From Cyclobacteriaceae bacterium (lineage in GTDB: Bacteria > Bacteroidota > Bacteroidia > Cytophagales > Cyclobacteriaceae): a DNA stretch of 64,000 nt. The translations under genes and the position numbers were made by a program. Position 1 is the stretch's first letter. Every line of letters begins with the position of its first letter. Below the pieces are notes generated by a model. The model was not told where the DNA came from. It ran no database searches and saw only the letters and a list, made by a program, of their open reading frames with translations. Positions 51,830 to 60,226 of the stretch are shown here, piece by piece. Location of the stretch: NCBI GenBank assembly GCA_019638235.1, contig JAHBUE010000001.1, positions 540,492-604,491 of the forward strand. Reading direction: 5' to 3'.

Positions 51830-52612
51830 TTATAAACCCTTCGCTTCTGCGATTAGTTCGGCAAGGTCTTTTACGCTCACTTCGGCTTCTTTTTCCTTGC
51901 TCTTCACGCCATCCATAATCATGGTCATGCAAAACGGGCAGGCCACAGCAACCGTAGTTGCCCCGGTAGCAAGCGCTTCTTCAGTTCGCTCAACGTTGAT
52001 TTCCTTTTTTCCTTTTTCGGCATCTTTAAACATTTGCGCTCCGCCAGCTCCACAACACAACCCGGTAGTGCGGCAACGTTTCATTTCAACTAAGTCGGCA
52101 TCGAGCGCTTCCAGCACTTCGCGCGGAGCTTCATAAATATTATTAGCCCTGCCGAGGTAGCACGAGTCGTGATAGGTTATTTTTTTTCCTTTAAATGCGT
52201 GCCCGTCATTGAGTTTAATTTTTCCTTCATTGATTAGTTGCTGAAGAAACGTTGAATGATGAATTACCTCATACGTTCCGCCCAACTCCGGGTATTCATT
52301 TTTTATAGTATTGAAACAATGCGGACAAGCTGTTACTATTTTCTTTACACCGTATCCATTCAACACCTGTATGTTACTCATGGCCTGCATCTGGAATAAA
52401 AATTCGTTGCCTGCCCTGCGTGCCGGGTCGCCCGTACAGGATTCCTCATTACCCAACACGGCAAATTTAATATCGAGCGCATGGAGGATTTTTACGAATG
52501 CTTTTGTAACCCGCTTGTAGCGGTCATCAAAAGAGCCGGCACAGCCAACCCAAAAAAGAATTTCGGGCGTTTCGCCTTTGGCGGTGAGGTCAGCAAGTGT
52601 GGGTATGTTCAT
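51830..52612 (-). CDS. Cysteine-rich (Fe-S)-binding protein of the HdrB/LldE type
   Basis: The 260-aa protein contains two CCG-type cysteine-rich regions: an N-terminal WVGCAGSFDDRY, and a second with TACPHCFNTIKNEYPE, HDSCYLGR and TTGLCCGAGGAQMF. Such domains bind a [4Fe-4S] cluster in heterodisulfide reductase subunit B and lactate utilisation proteins. Its neighbour 52687-53976 provides a membrane anchor with two ferredoxin-type clusters, so the pair is likely a quinone-linked electron-transfer unit. The electron donor is unknown. Confidence 0.87.
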   Translation of the reverse strand: MNIPTLADLTAKGETPEILFWVGCAGSFDDRYKRVTKAFVKILHALDIKFAVLGNEESCTGDPARRAGNEFLFQMQAMSNIQVLNGYGVKKIVTACPHCFNTIKNEYPELGGTYEVIHHSTFLQQLINEGKIKLNDGHAFKGKKITYHDSCYLGRANNIYEAPREVLEALDADLVEMKRCRTTGLCCGAGGAQMFKDAEKGKKEINVERTEEALATGATTVAVACPFCMTMIMDGVKSKEKEAEVSVKDLAELIAEAKGL

Positions 52613-52686
52613 GATTCTCGTTCATTCAGTAAGTAGTGATAATCTTTTCTTTATCTTAATCTCCTTCAATGTTCCAATTTGCAATC

Positions 52687-53976
52687 TTATTCTTTTGCCC
52701 AGTTAAACCTGTCGCTTGGTGCAAACTTCCAGGGCGCAAAGTTGGTTTCAATGTTTTGAAACATCGAGTTCCACGATGCCGGTGAACCGGATTCTTCCAT
52801 CGCCACATACCGTCTTAGCTCAATAATAATATCCAACGGGTTAATCATAACCGGACACGCTTCTACACAAGCATTGCAACTGGTGCACGCATTGATTTCT
52901 TCTTTGGTGATATAATCGCCCAACAAAGATTTTCCGTCATTCAATCCCGCTTGACTTTTTATAACTTCTTCCACGCGGTCGCGCGTGTCCATCATAATTT
53001 TGCGTGGCGAAAGTTTTTTACCGGTAAGATTAGCCGGGCACTCTGACGTACACCTTCCACACTCCGTACAGGCAAACGCTGCCATGAGGCTCGCCCGCGA
53101 CAGGTCGTTCACATCTTTTGCACCAAACCTACCGGGTTCCGTTGGTGGAGAAGTGGACACTTCCGCCAACCCAAGCATCGACTTAACTTCTTGTGTTACT
53201 ACCGGCATGTTATTGATATAGCCTTTCGGCTCAAGCCGGGCAACGTATGTGTTGGGAAAAGCCATGAAAATATGCAGGTGCTTGGAGTAGGTTACGTACA
53301 ACGCAAAACCCAGTATGCCCACAATGTGGAACCACCAGGCAGCACGTTCAATAAAAATCAATGTGCCGGTTTCGAGATTTTCAAAAGCCGGCATTAAAAA
53401 ACTGCTAAAAAAAAGCGAACCCGTTGTGGTGTAGTGTGTATCGCGAAGCTGCAATACCTGGTCGGCTGCGTTCATGGTAAGAATGGCCGTCATCAATATG
53501 ATTTCTACCGTAAGAATGGTATTGGCGTCCAGCCGGGGCCAGGCTTTCATTTCGGCAGACCAGAAACGGGGTATTTTCAAAATGTTTCTGCGGATAAGGA
53601 AAAACACACACGACAACAAGACGGCAACCGCCAGAAATTCAAACACATTCATCAATACCGGGTAAACCTGCCCCAGCCAGGGCGCAAAAAAGCGGTGTGT
53701 TCCGGCTAAGCCGTCAATAATAAATTCTAAAACCTCCAGGTTGATGATGAGAAACCCCGCATAAATAAAGAAGTGAAGCACCGCAGGCACTATTCGCTTA
53801 AACATTTTTTTCTGCCCAAAGGCGATGAGCAACACGTTTTTCCAGCGGGTAGCGGTATCGCCTGTTAGCGGTGTTTGCCTGCCAAGCTCAATGCCCTTTT
53901 TTATCAGCCTGACCCGCCTTGCGATAAGGAAGGAAAAGCCCAGTAGCACGATGGCAAATATCAGTTGTTGAATCAT
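52687..53976 (-). CDS. Membrane (Fe-S) protein, NarI/HdrE-like domain fused to 4Fe-4S ferredoxin domain
   Basis: The 429-aa protein has about six N-terminal membrane helices of the respiratory nitrate reductase gamma type (with His residues such as VLHFFIYAGF and RAAWWFHIVGI for haem) and a C-terminal soluble part with two cluster motifs: CTECGRCTSECPA and CTSCNACVEACPV. It resembles HdrD/E-type fusions that pass electrons between quinone and cytosolic carriers. The CCG protein gene follows 74 bp downstream on the same strand. Organisms with this pair often couple it to Etf flavoproteins; none is seen here. Confidence 0.85.
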   Translation of the reverse strand: MIQQLIFAIVLLGFSFLIARRVRLIKKGIELGRQTPLTGDTATRWKNVLLIAFGQKKMFKRIVPAVLHFFIYAGFLIINLEVLEFIIDGLAGTHRFFAPWLGQVYPVLMNVFEFLAVAVLLSCVFFLIRRNILKIPRFWSAEMKAWPRLDANTILTVEIILMTAILTMNAADQVLQLRDTHYTTTGSLFFSSFLMPAFENLETGTLIFIERAAWWFHIVGILGFALYVTYSKHLHIFMAFPNTYVARLEPKGYINNMPVVTQEVKSMLGLAEVSTSPPTEPGRFGAKDVNDLSRASLMAAFACTECGRCTSECPANLTGKKLSPRKIMMDTRDRVEEVIKSQAGLNDGKSLLGDYITKEEINACTSCNACVEACPVMINPLDIIIELRRYVAMEESGSPASWNSMFQNIETNFAPWKFAPSDRFNWAKE

Positions 53977-54092
53977 GAGTGATAGTTAGTCCTGAAAACG
54001 TTTAAATCCAAAAATACAACGGGGTTTTGCACCGAATATAAATTTACATACTTTTGTGCCCCTGATTAAACAATCGGGGCATAAATTTTACC

Positions 54093-54165
54093 GGTGACGT
54101 AGCTCAGTTGGTAGAGCAAAGGACTGAAAATCCTTGTGTCGGGGGTTCAATTCCCTCCGTCACCA
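54093..54165 (+). tRNA. tRNA-Phe (GAA)
   Basis: The 73-nt cloverleaf has acceptor arms ggtgacg/cgtcacc, D-stem gctc/gagc, anticodon stem aagga/tcctt with loop ctgaaaa (anticodon gaa), T-stem ggggg/ccctc with loop ttcaatt, and discriminator A. The genome does not encode the CCA end. A terminator follows at 54181. Confidence 0.96.
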
Positions 54166-54180
54166 CATTAAAAATTGAAA

Positions 54181-54209
54181 ATGCTGACTTTTTAACGGTC
54201 AGCATTTTT
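54181..54209 (+). terminator. Terminator after tRNA-Phe
   Basis: An 8-bp stem (atgctgac 54181-54188, gtcagcat 54198-54205) is preceded by an A-rich run and followed by a T-run ending at 54209. Confidence 0.85.
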
Positions 54210-54213
54210 GCTT

Positions 54214-54360
54214 ATGGTGTACTTCGTTTATATCCTCCAAAGCCAGGTAAATGGCTCCTTCTATAAAGGGCATACTGACAATCTCATAAGACGGCTGAAC
54301 GAACATAACTCTGGAAAAGTAACTTACTCTAAAAAGTTCATGCCGTGGAATCTGGTTTAA
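54214..54360 (+). pseudogene. Truncated GIY-YIG endonuclease gene
   Basis: A 48-aa frame begins MVYFVYILQSQVNGSFYKG, the GIY-YIG family start, and goes on to NLIRRLNEHNSGKVTYSKK and PWNLV before a stop. Intact single-domain GIY-YIG proteins of this type run to about 80-100 residues and have a conserved Glu and C-terminal helix after this point, so the second half is missing. The GIY and YIG positions read VYI and YKG, a loose match. Sequence after the stop (54361 on) resembles a family tail out of frame. It lies just after tRNA-Phe and is likely a remnant. Confidence 0.65.
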
Positions 54361-54416
54361 TGCTCATATCCGCAAGTCCGCCTCGCTTTTGACAAGGTGC
54401 TGTTATAGCCAGTTTT

Positions 54417-54839
54417 TTATATCTCAAAGTATGGCTTATATTTTTTCCTTGTTGTCGAGCTAAACCAATTTATAGATAATCCCTCATAATAAGAAAACCG
54501 TCTTAATTTCACTCCACTTTTGTCAAGAAGAATAATTCGAGTCCGGTTTCCTTTATACTCAACCAATACTTCACTTTCATACAACAGTTTCAATTCTCTT
54601 TCAACTTCGTCTTTTTTCTCTTTGATAAATTCAATTGACCATTCGGGAATTTCATTTGTTCGGTCAAGCCAAAAGGTCAATCTGTCAATAGCGATCTCGA
54701 ACATCATTCTTATTCTTCCATCTTTTTCAACTGAGTTAAATCGGAAAAAGTGGTCTGCCTTTAATTCGTAGTCAATTTGAAAATTAGGATTTTCCAATAA
54801 GGGCTTTTGTTCAAGTCGTTCAAATACTCTGTCAAACAA
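54417..54839 (-). CDS. AT-rich orphan protein of unknown function
   Basis: The 140-aa predicted cytosolic protein has no signal peptide or membrane segment. It includes a helical stretch SIEFIKEKKDEVERELKLLYE and a beta-rich end with RIILLDKSGVKLRRFSYYE. The gene is clearly more AT-rich than its neighbours and sits with a truncated GIY-YIG gene behind tRNA-Phe, so it may be acquired DNA. No family is recognised. Confidence 0.6.
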   Translation of the reverse strand: MFDRVFERLEQKPLLENPNFQIDYELKADHFFRFNSVEKDGRIRMMFEIAIDRLTFWLDRTNEIPEWSIEFIKEKKDEVERELKLLYESEVLVEYKGNRTRIILLDKSGVKLRRFSYYEGLSINWFSSTTRKKYKPYFEI

Positions 54840-55001
54840 ACTAATGATATTTTTAACTGCTGTGTCGATGTCTGGTGTCTTTAAAATTGGCTACAACTTG
54901 TTTATATGCCTCATTCTTTCATACCAATACGTTATGATTTGGTTGGATTGATCTTACTTTCCAAGCCATTTCTATCGTTTAGGTTTTTGAAGCTAATGGG
55001 A
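54840..55001. other. AT-rich intergenic space upstream of the orphan gene
   Basis: This stretch upstream of the AT-rich orphan and downstream of the rluB stop has no gene I can support and no clear promoter. It includes ttggctacaacttg, seen in some accessory DNA, without a matching partner here. Confidence 0.35.
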
Positions 55002-56324
55002 TTATTTGTAGTGCTTCAGCCGCACAACTTCTTCTTTTGTAAGATGACGCCAATGGCCGCGTGGTAATTCTTTTTTATCGAGGCCGGCATAAACCGAACG
55101 GTCGAGTTTGATAACCTCGTATTGCAGGGATTCAAAAATTCTGCGCACTACGCGGTTCCAGCCAATGTGCAGTTCAATGCCTACCGTTTTGCCATCATCC
55201 GAAACAATAGCGAGGTCATCAACGGTTGCGCGGCCCTCTTCAAGCTGAACACCATCCAGAATTTTTTGAAAATCGTTTTTGGTAAGCGCACGACTCAACT
55301 CAACCTTGTATATCTTTTTTGCATTGTATGATGGGTGCGATAACCTTTCGGCTAATTCACCATCGTTGGTGAACAACAACAACCCGGTAGTGTTCCTATC
55401 AAGTCGACCAACAGGATAAATGCGTTCCTTTACTGCATTACCCAAAATGTGCATTACCGTGTTACGCTCCTGCGGGTCTTTTGTTGTGGTGAGGTAGCCC
55501 TTCGGTTTGTTCATTAAAATGTACACAGGCTTTTCGGCTTGCAGCCTTTTGCTTTCGTACCGCACTTCATCACCCGGGTTTACCAGGAACCCCATTTCGG
55601 TAATGGTCTTTCCGTTTACCGATACCAACCCCATCTTAATCCGTTCATCCGCTTCGCGTCTTGAGCAAATACCGCTATTGGCGATGTAACGGTTAAGCCT
55701 GATTTTGCCCGTTGTGTTGGCAATGGTTGGCGCCTCTTCTTTTTTTGAAGAGCTCCTGCCAAACTTACTCTTACCGAAATTCTGTTTTTTGAAAAAGCCG
55801 CGTTGGTTTTCTCCTTCCTCATCTTTTCTCCTGGTTTTTGCAGGTTGTGTTGAAAACGATGATGTTCCTGACTTGGAAAATTTCTTTCTTCTTGCTTCTC
55901 CCTTTTCAAAAGGCGCTGATGATGTTTTCTTTTTAAACGGACGTTCATCCGATGAAGAATCGCGTTTATATGTTGAAAAGCCGGAGCCTTCTGGTTTATC
56001 GAAAGATTTTCCCTTTCGTGGCGTACCTTTTCCAAATGATGTTGTGCTGCTCTTTTTCCTGAACGGACGTTCATCCGATGAGGAGTCTCGTTTATATTTC
56101 GAGAAGCCTGAGCCTTCAGGTTTATCAAAAGATTTTCCTTTTCGTGCCCCACCTTTTCCAAATGATGTTGTGGCGCTCTTTTTTCTGAACGGACGTTCCT
56201 CGCCATCCGATGATTCCCGTTTGCTTCCTTTGGAGAAACGGGATGTGGGTTTATCAAAAGATTTTTTGTCGGCAGAACGCGTGGTTTTTCCTCGGGTAGT
56301 GCCCGATGTATTACGCTTGCGCAT
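55002..56324 (-). CDS. rluB: RluB/RsuA-family pseudouridine synthase with long repetitive N terminus
   Basis: This 440-aa protein has about 200 residues of low-complexity basic sequence before the enzyme. The first part holds three related 42-residue units (offset 126 bp in DNA, starting near 55935, 56061 and 56187), each with a DERPF(R/K)KK and a GKSFDKPEG segment. The enzymatic part has an S4 domain (RLNRYIANSGICSRREADERI) and the RsuA/RluB-type catalytic Asp motif GRLDRNTTGLLLFTNDG. It modifies 23S rRNA in the RluB family. It overlaps the scpB stop by 14 nt, so the two are coupled. Confidence 0.9.
   Translation of the reverse strand: MRKRNTSGTTRGKTTRSADKKSFDKPTSRFSKGSKRESSDGEERPFRKKSATTSFGKGGARKGKSFDKPEGSGFSKYKRDSSSDERPFRKKSSTTSFGKGTPRKGKSFDKPEGSGFSTYKRDSSSDERPFKKKTSSAPFEKGEARRKKFSKSGTSSFSTQPAKTRRKDEEGENQRGFFKKQNFGKSKFGRSSSKKEEAPTIANTTGKIRLNRYIANSGICSRREADERIKMGLVSVNGKTITEMGFLVNPGDEVRYESKRLQAEKPVYILMNKPKGYLTTTKDPQERNTVMHILGNAVKERIYPVGRLDRNTTGLLLFTNDGELAERLSHPSYNAKKIYKVELSRALTKNDFQKILDGVQLEEGRATVDDLAIVSDDGKTVGIELHIGWNRVVRRIFESLQYEVIKLDRSVYAGLDKKELPRGHWRHLTKEEVVRLKHYK
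55935..56250 (-). repeat. Tandem 126-bp repeats in the rluB 5' region
   Basis: Three copies of a diverged 126-bp (42-codon) unit, anchored by aacggacgttc at 55935, 56061 and 56187, encode the basic N-terminal repeats of the rluB product. The third copy is the most diverged and has a small insertion. Such repeats can change number by slippage or recombination. Confidence 0.8.
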
Positions 56325-56895
56325 CAGGTTCTTTTAAATCGGTACTCTCGCCTATTACGTTAATCTCTGAAGTAAAATCTTTTGGCACCGGCAAATCGGC
56401 CAAATCATTAATACCAAAATACTCCATGAATTTTGCTGATGTGCCGTACAGCATCGGTCTGCCGATTGTTTCGGCTTTGCCTTTAATCTCAACCAATCCC
56501 TTATCCAACAATTTCTGAACGGCATAATCGCAGTTTACACCGCGTATGTTTTCAATTTCGGTTTTTGAAATAGGTTGCTTGTATGCGATAATGGCAAGTG
56601 TTTCCATTGCCGATGTTGACAGCCGCTTTTTTGATTGCTGCTTTAACAGGATAGCGATGCTGCTTTGGTAGGCAGGCTTGGTTAAAAACTGGTAGCCACC
56701 TCCGGCCTTGTTCAGTTGAAATGAAAATTCATCCGACAGGAATTTTTCTTCGAGGCGTTTGATAGCATTTACAATGTCTTCTTCGGGAACGTCTGCATTA
56801 AACATTTCCGAAAGGCATGATTTTATATCGGCCAGCTTTACCGGTGTTGGCGAGCAGAAAATAAGCGCCTCGATATGGTTCTGAAGAAAATCCAC
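56311..56895 (-). CDS. scpB: SMC-ScpB: segregation and condensation protein B
   Basis: ScpB (194 aa) forms part of the SMC-ScpAB complex that folds and segregates the chromosome. Family landmarks are LQNHIEALIFCSPTPV at the start, TSAMETLAIIAYKQPISKTEIE and NCDYAVQKLLDKGLVEI, which are winged-helix elements. The C-terminal tail beyond residue 170 is variable. scpB lies 1 bp after the DksA-like gene and overlaps rluB by 14 nt, forming a three-gene unit. Confidence 0.94.
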   Translation of the reverse strand: MDFLQNHIEALIFCSPTPVKLADIKSCLSEMFNADVPEEDIVNAIKRLEEKFLSDEFSFQLNKAGGGYQFLTKPAYQSSIAILLKQQSKKRLSTSAMETLAIIAYKQPISKTEIENIRGVNCDYAVQKLLDKGLVEIKGKAETIGRPMLYGTSAKFMEYFGINDLADLPVPKDFTSEINVIGESTDLKEPDAQA

Positions 56896-56896
56896 G

Positions 56897-57601
56897 TTAG
56901 TCTTTCTTCATCATTTTAGCCTCAATAGATTGCGTGGTGTGTGGCACGGCAATCAAACGCTCTTTCGGGATGAGCTTTCCGGTAACGGAACAAATACCAT
57001 ACGTTCCGTTTTTAATTCGCACTAAAGCGTTCTCCAGGTTGGTAATGTATTTCTGCTGACGTGCCGCCAACTGGCTAAGGTTTTCTTTCTCGGCAGTTTC
57101 GGCTCCGTCTTCCAATACTTTGGTGTTTCCACCTGAAGTAGAGTCTGTTCCTTCATCGTTGTTCCGGTTCAGGGTTTCTTTCAGAATTTTGTATTCGCTC
57201 TTCGCCTTTTCTAATTTTTCAATAATCATGGTTTCAAATTCTTTCAGCTCCTCATCAGAATAGCGGGTTTTATCTTCAGGAACAGAAATTTTCTGAGCCG
57301 GCTTGTGCGCTATCGGGCGCTGGGTGATGGGGGGGAAAAAGGTATTGAGGTTGGCTACCGCAGGTCTTTCGGCCACTTTTACCGATGCCGCCTTTTTAGG
57401 GGCAGGTGCAACCTTTTTTGCAACAGGCTTGGCGGCTGCTTTTTTAGCTGCCTTTTTTACAGTCTTTTTAGCAACCGGTTTAGCCGCTCTTTTGGCAACC
57501 GGCTTTTTAGCCACCTTTTTTGCTTTGGGGGCTGCTTTCTTCACTTTTGCTTTAGAGGCTGTTTTCTTTGCCGCTTTGGCTGTTTTCTTGGTCTTTGCCA
57601 T
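56897..57601 (-). CDS. TraR/DksA-family protein with histone H1-like N terminus
   Basis: From ATG 57601 the 234-aa product has about 95 residues very rich in Lys, Ala and Pro (such as KKAAAKPVAKK) like bacterial H1-type DNA-binding tails, and a C-terminal DksA-like coiled coil and globular end (RIKNGTYGICSVTGKLIPKERL). Only one cysteine occurs in the region where zinc-binding DksA has four, so it should not bind zinc. DksA-like proteins act at RNA polymerase; the tail may add DNA or rRNA binding. Starts further upstream (57721) add residues with no family match. Confidence 0.82.
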   Translation of the reverse strand: MAKTKKTAKAAKKTASKAKVKKAAPKAKKVAKKPVAKRAAKPVAKKTVKKAAKKAAAKPVAKKVAPAPKKAASVKVAERPAVANLNTFFPPITQRPIAHKPAQKISVPEDKTRYSDEELKEFETMIIEKLEKAKSEYKILKETLNRNNDEGTDSTSGGNTKVLEDGAETAEKENLSQLAARQQKYITNLENALVRIKNGTYGICSVTGKLIPKERLIAVPHTTQSIEAKMMKKD

Positions 57602-57806
57602 AATTTCCCTGTTTAAAAAGTGTGTCTGGTACGGATTTGCTCCGTTTTTTTGGACGGGCAAAAATACGGGGTGAGGTGTAAAACAAAAAATATAGGGAGA
57701 GATATTCCGCTCTTCGCGCAACGCTAAAAAGCCGTATGTGGATTATTGCTTGGCGGATTTGATATTAGATTTAAACTTTCGTGAACCAACCAAAACCATA
57801 GGTATA

Positions 57807-59552
57807 ATGACCCTAACCATGTTAACAACCGGCACAAAACGAAACCTCACACTATTTGCCACTCTTTTATTAATGCTCGTGGCAGGTGTATTATCTGCGC
57901 AAAGCAACCTGCTGTTACAAACCAGCGAGGTGAACGACCTGCTTGTAAATTACCGTGCCGACTTAGGCAGCCTCAACCGGTTTTATTTTGTTGCCGGCTC
58001 GCCCGAGCGCAGGGAGCGCATGCGGACTTTCTACAACGAGTATGTAAGCAAGCTCGAACAGTTGCCTTTTGAAACGTTGTCGCAAGGGGGCAAGGTAGAC
58101 TATATTATGTTTAAGAAGACCTTAACAGACGAACTCTACTCGCTTGATATTGAAAAGAAAGAATACGAACAGGTAAAAAAATATGTAACGCTATGCGACC
58201 CGGTTTATGAATTAGAGAAAAAACGCAGACGAGGCTTAACGCTCAACTCGGAAGAAGTAGCGCGCACCTTGCGCGATGTGCAGGCTCAGTTACAGGATGC
58301 ACTGAAAAAACTTTCGGCCGAACCAAACCTTAGCCCCGCGTTAACCTATCGTGCAGAAGAAATTTTGAAAGGACACCGTGCCGCACTAAAAAGCGTGTAT
58401 GATTTTTATTATGGATACGACCCGCAGTTTACCTGGTGGGTAGCAAAACCGTATCAACTATTAGATAGCACACTGAACGTTTATACCAGTGCTATCAAAA
58501 AGAAAGTTGACAAAACCAAACTACCGAAAGATGATGGAAGTGGCATCATCGGTAATCCTATCGGGCGCGATGAAATAATCCGGCAGCTTACGTTTGAGAT
58601 GATACCCTACACGCCCGAAGAGCTGGTTGATATTGCAATGAAAGAATTTGCCTGGTGCGATAAAGAAATGCTGAAAGCCTCTAACGAAATGGGCTTCGGC
58701 AACGACTGGAAGAAAGCGCTTGAAAAAGTAAAGCAAACTTATGTGCCCGAAGGCCGACAGCCCGAAGCCATGTTAGACCTCTACAATCAATCGGTTGACT
58801 TCATTAAAAAGCACGACCTGATTACCATTCCTCCGCTGTCGGAAGAAGTATGGCGTATGCGCATGATGTCGCCCGAACAACAAAAGGTGAGTCCGTTTTT
58901 TCTGGGCGGAGAAGTGTTGCAGATTTCGTACCCCACTGCCGACATGGGGCATGACGATAAACTTATGAGTATGCGCGGTAACAACCCACACTTTTCAAGG
59001 GCGGTTGTTCATCACGAGTTGATTGCCGGTCATCATCTTCAACAATTTATGAACCAACGCAACAAAGCCTACCGGAATTTCCGCACGCCCTTCTGGACGG
59101 AAGGCTGGGCTTTGTATTGGGAAATGATTTTGTGGGATATGAATTTTCCGCGCAATGCCGAAGACAAGGTTGGTATGTTGTTCTGGCGTATGCACCGCTG
59201 CGCACGGATTATTTTCTCGCTCAATTATCATACAACTAAATGGACACCGCAACAGTGCATTGATTTTTTGGTTGACCGCGTAGGCCACGAACGCGCCAAT
59301 GCCGAAGGCGAAGTGCGCAGGTCGTTTACCGGGCGGTATGGCCCATTGTACCAATTGGCCTACATGATGGGCGCACTCCAGTTTTATGCACTTAAAAAAG
59401 AAGTGGTTGACAGCGGCAAAATGACCTACAAGCAATTTCACGATGCCGTTATGCGCGAAAACAGTATGCCGGTAGAAATGGTACGGGCAATCTTAACGAA
59501 CCAGAATTTATCGAAAGACTTTACTACGAACTGGAGGTTTTACGGGAAGTAG
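57807..59552 (+). CDS. DUF885 family putative metallopeptidase
   Basis: The 581-aa secreted protein (from ATG 57807; ATG 57819 is possible) has a signal peptide (ATLLLMLVAGVLSAQ) and a large helical domain of DUF885 type. The metal-site residues are HHELIAGHHLQQF (HExxxGHH-like) and TEGWALYWE downstream. Such proteins resemble carboxypeptidase-like zinc peptidases, though activity is rarely shown. The frame beginning at 57738 lacks a signal-compatible start. It is transcribed away from the DksA-like gene. Confidence 0.9.
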   Translation: MTLTMLTTGTKRNLTLFATLLLMLVAGVLSAQSNLLLQTSEVNDLLVNYRADLGSLNRFYFVAGSPERRERMRTFYNEYVSKLEQLPFETLSQGGKVDYIMFKKTLTDELYSLDIEKKEYEQVKKYVTLCDPVYELEKKRRRGLTLNSEEVARTLRDVQAQLQDALKKLSAEPNLSPALTYRAEEILKGHRAALKSVYDFYYGYDPQFTWWVAKPYQLLDSTLNVYTSAIKKKVDKTKLPKDDGSGIIGNPIGRDEIIRQLTFEMIPYTPEELVDIAMKEFAWCDKEMLKASNEMGFGNDWKKALEKVKQTYVPEGRQPEAMLDLYNQSVDFIKKHDLITIPPLSEEVWRMRMMSPEQQKVSPFFLGGEVLQISYPTADMGHDDKLMSMRGNNPHFSRAVVHHELIAGHHLQQFMNQRNKAYRNFRTPFWTEGWALYWEMILWDMNFPRNAEDKVGMLFWRMHRCARIIFSLNYHTTKWTPQQCIDFLVDRVGHERANAEGEVRRSFTGRYGPLYQLAYMMGALQFYALKKEVVDSGKMTYKQFHDAVMRENSMPVEMVRAILTNQNLSKDFTTNWRFYGK

Positions 59553-59629
59553 GTTATTCTCGGGTGAACGTTAAATGTTATTTATTGCTGAGGGCGTTGT
59601 GCAATAGCCATCACGGTTGACAGTAGTTT

Positions 59630-60148
59630 TTATTCAGTATTTACTTCGCCTAAGCGCTTTCTGTCGGAGGAACTATAAACTCCCCATTGTCCAAATTCCT
59701 TTGAAAAAGTCTGGTTTTTGATTTTCGAAATATACTCGGCCTCTAATTTATCTAATAGTCCCTCAAAGCTTACGATTTCTTCAAATGAGTTGTCGGTGAT
59801 TATTAAACTACCAAATTCTCTATACAAGTTAGAGTACTGTTCTTTCATTAGACCCGTTTCGTAGTCCAGAAGTCCAAAAACATATTCCTTTAAGGAGCTA
59901 CATCGCATCATTGTCACTTTATATTTTGAAGCACTTATATCGGTTAACAACTCCTTTATAGTTTGAAATTTGCAGCCCGGCTCGATAATAGTCCGAGAAC
60001 CGATTAAAAATGGTAAGGTTAGTCCATTTTGGTAGTAGCCATTTTTCTCGTAATGGCTTAATACTTTGTACCAATATATCACTTGATTAGTTTTCAAAAG
60101 TCGTCTGAAGAAATTACCGCCAACTCGCAGATATATGCTATCACACAA
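59630..60148 (-). CDS. AT-rich protein of unknown function
   Basis: The 172-aa product is cytosolic, with no signal peptide and no recognised motif. Landmarks include YWYKVLSHYEKNGYYQNG and FEEIVSFEGLLDKLEAEY. The region is AT-rich like the orphan at 54417 and lies next to a DUF4143 ATPase, so it may be acquired. Confidence 0.55.
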   Translation of the reverse strand: MCDSIYLRVGGNFFRRLLKTNQVIYWYKVLSHYEKNGYYQNGLTLPFLIGSRTIIEPGCKFQTIKELLTDISASKYKVTMMRCSSLKEYVFGLLDYETGLMKEQYSNLYREFGSLIITDNSFEEIVSFEGLLDKLEAEYISKIKNQTFSKEFGQWGVYSSSDRKRLGEVNTE

Positions 60149-60226
60149 AGTTTATCAAACCGGCTGTTTGATGCAAATCCTCTAAAAACTTAAAATCCGT
60201 GTGGGCTTTATCTATGCAGAAAAACA

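Noticed and set aside
59560..59625. An integron attC-like site (aacgttaaatg and gcgttgtgcaat)
   Set aside because: Only partial core-like sequences are seen, with no pairing arms or a second site, and no integrase in the window.
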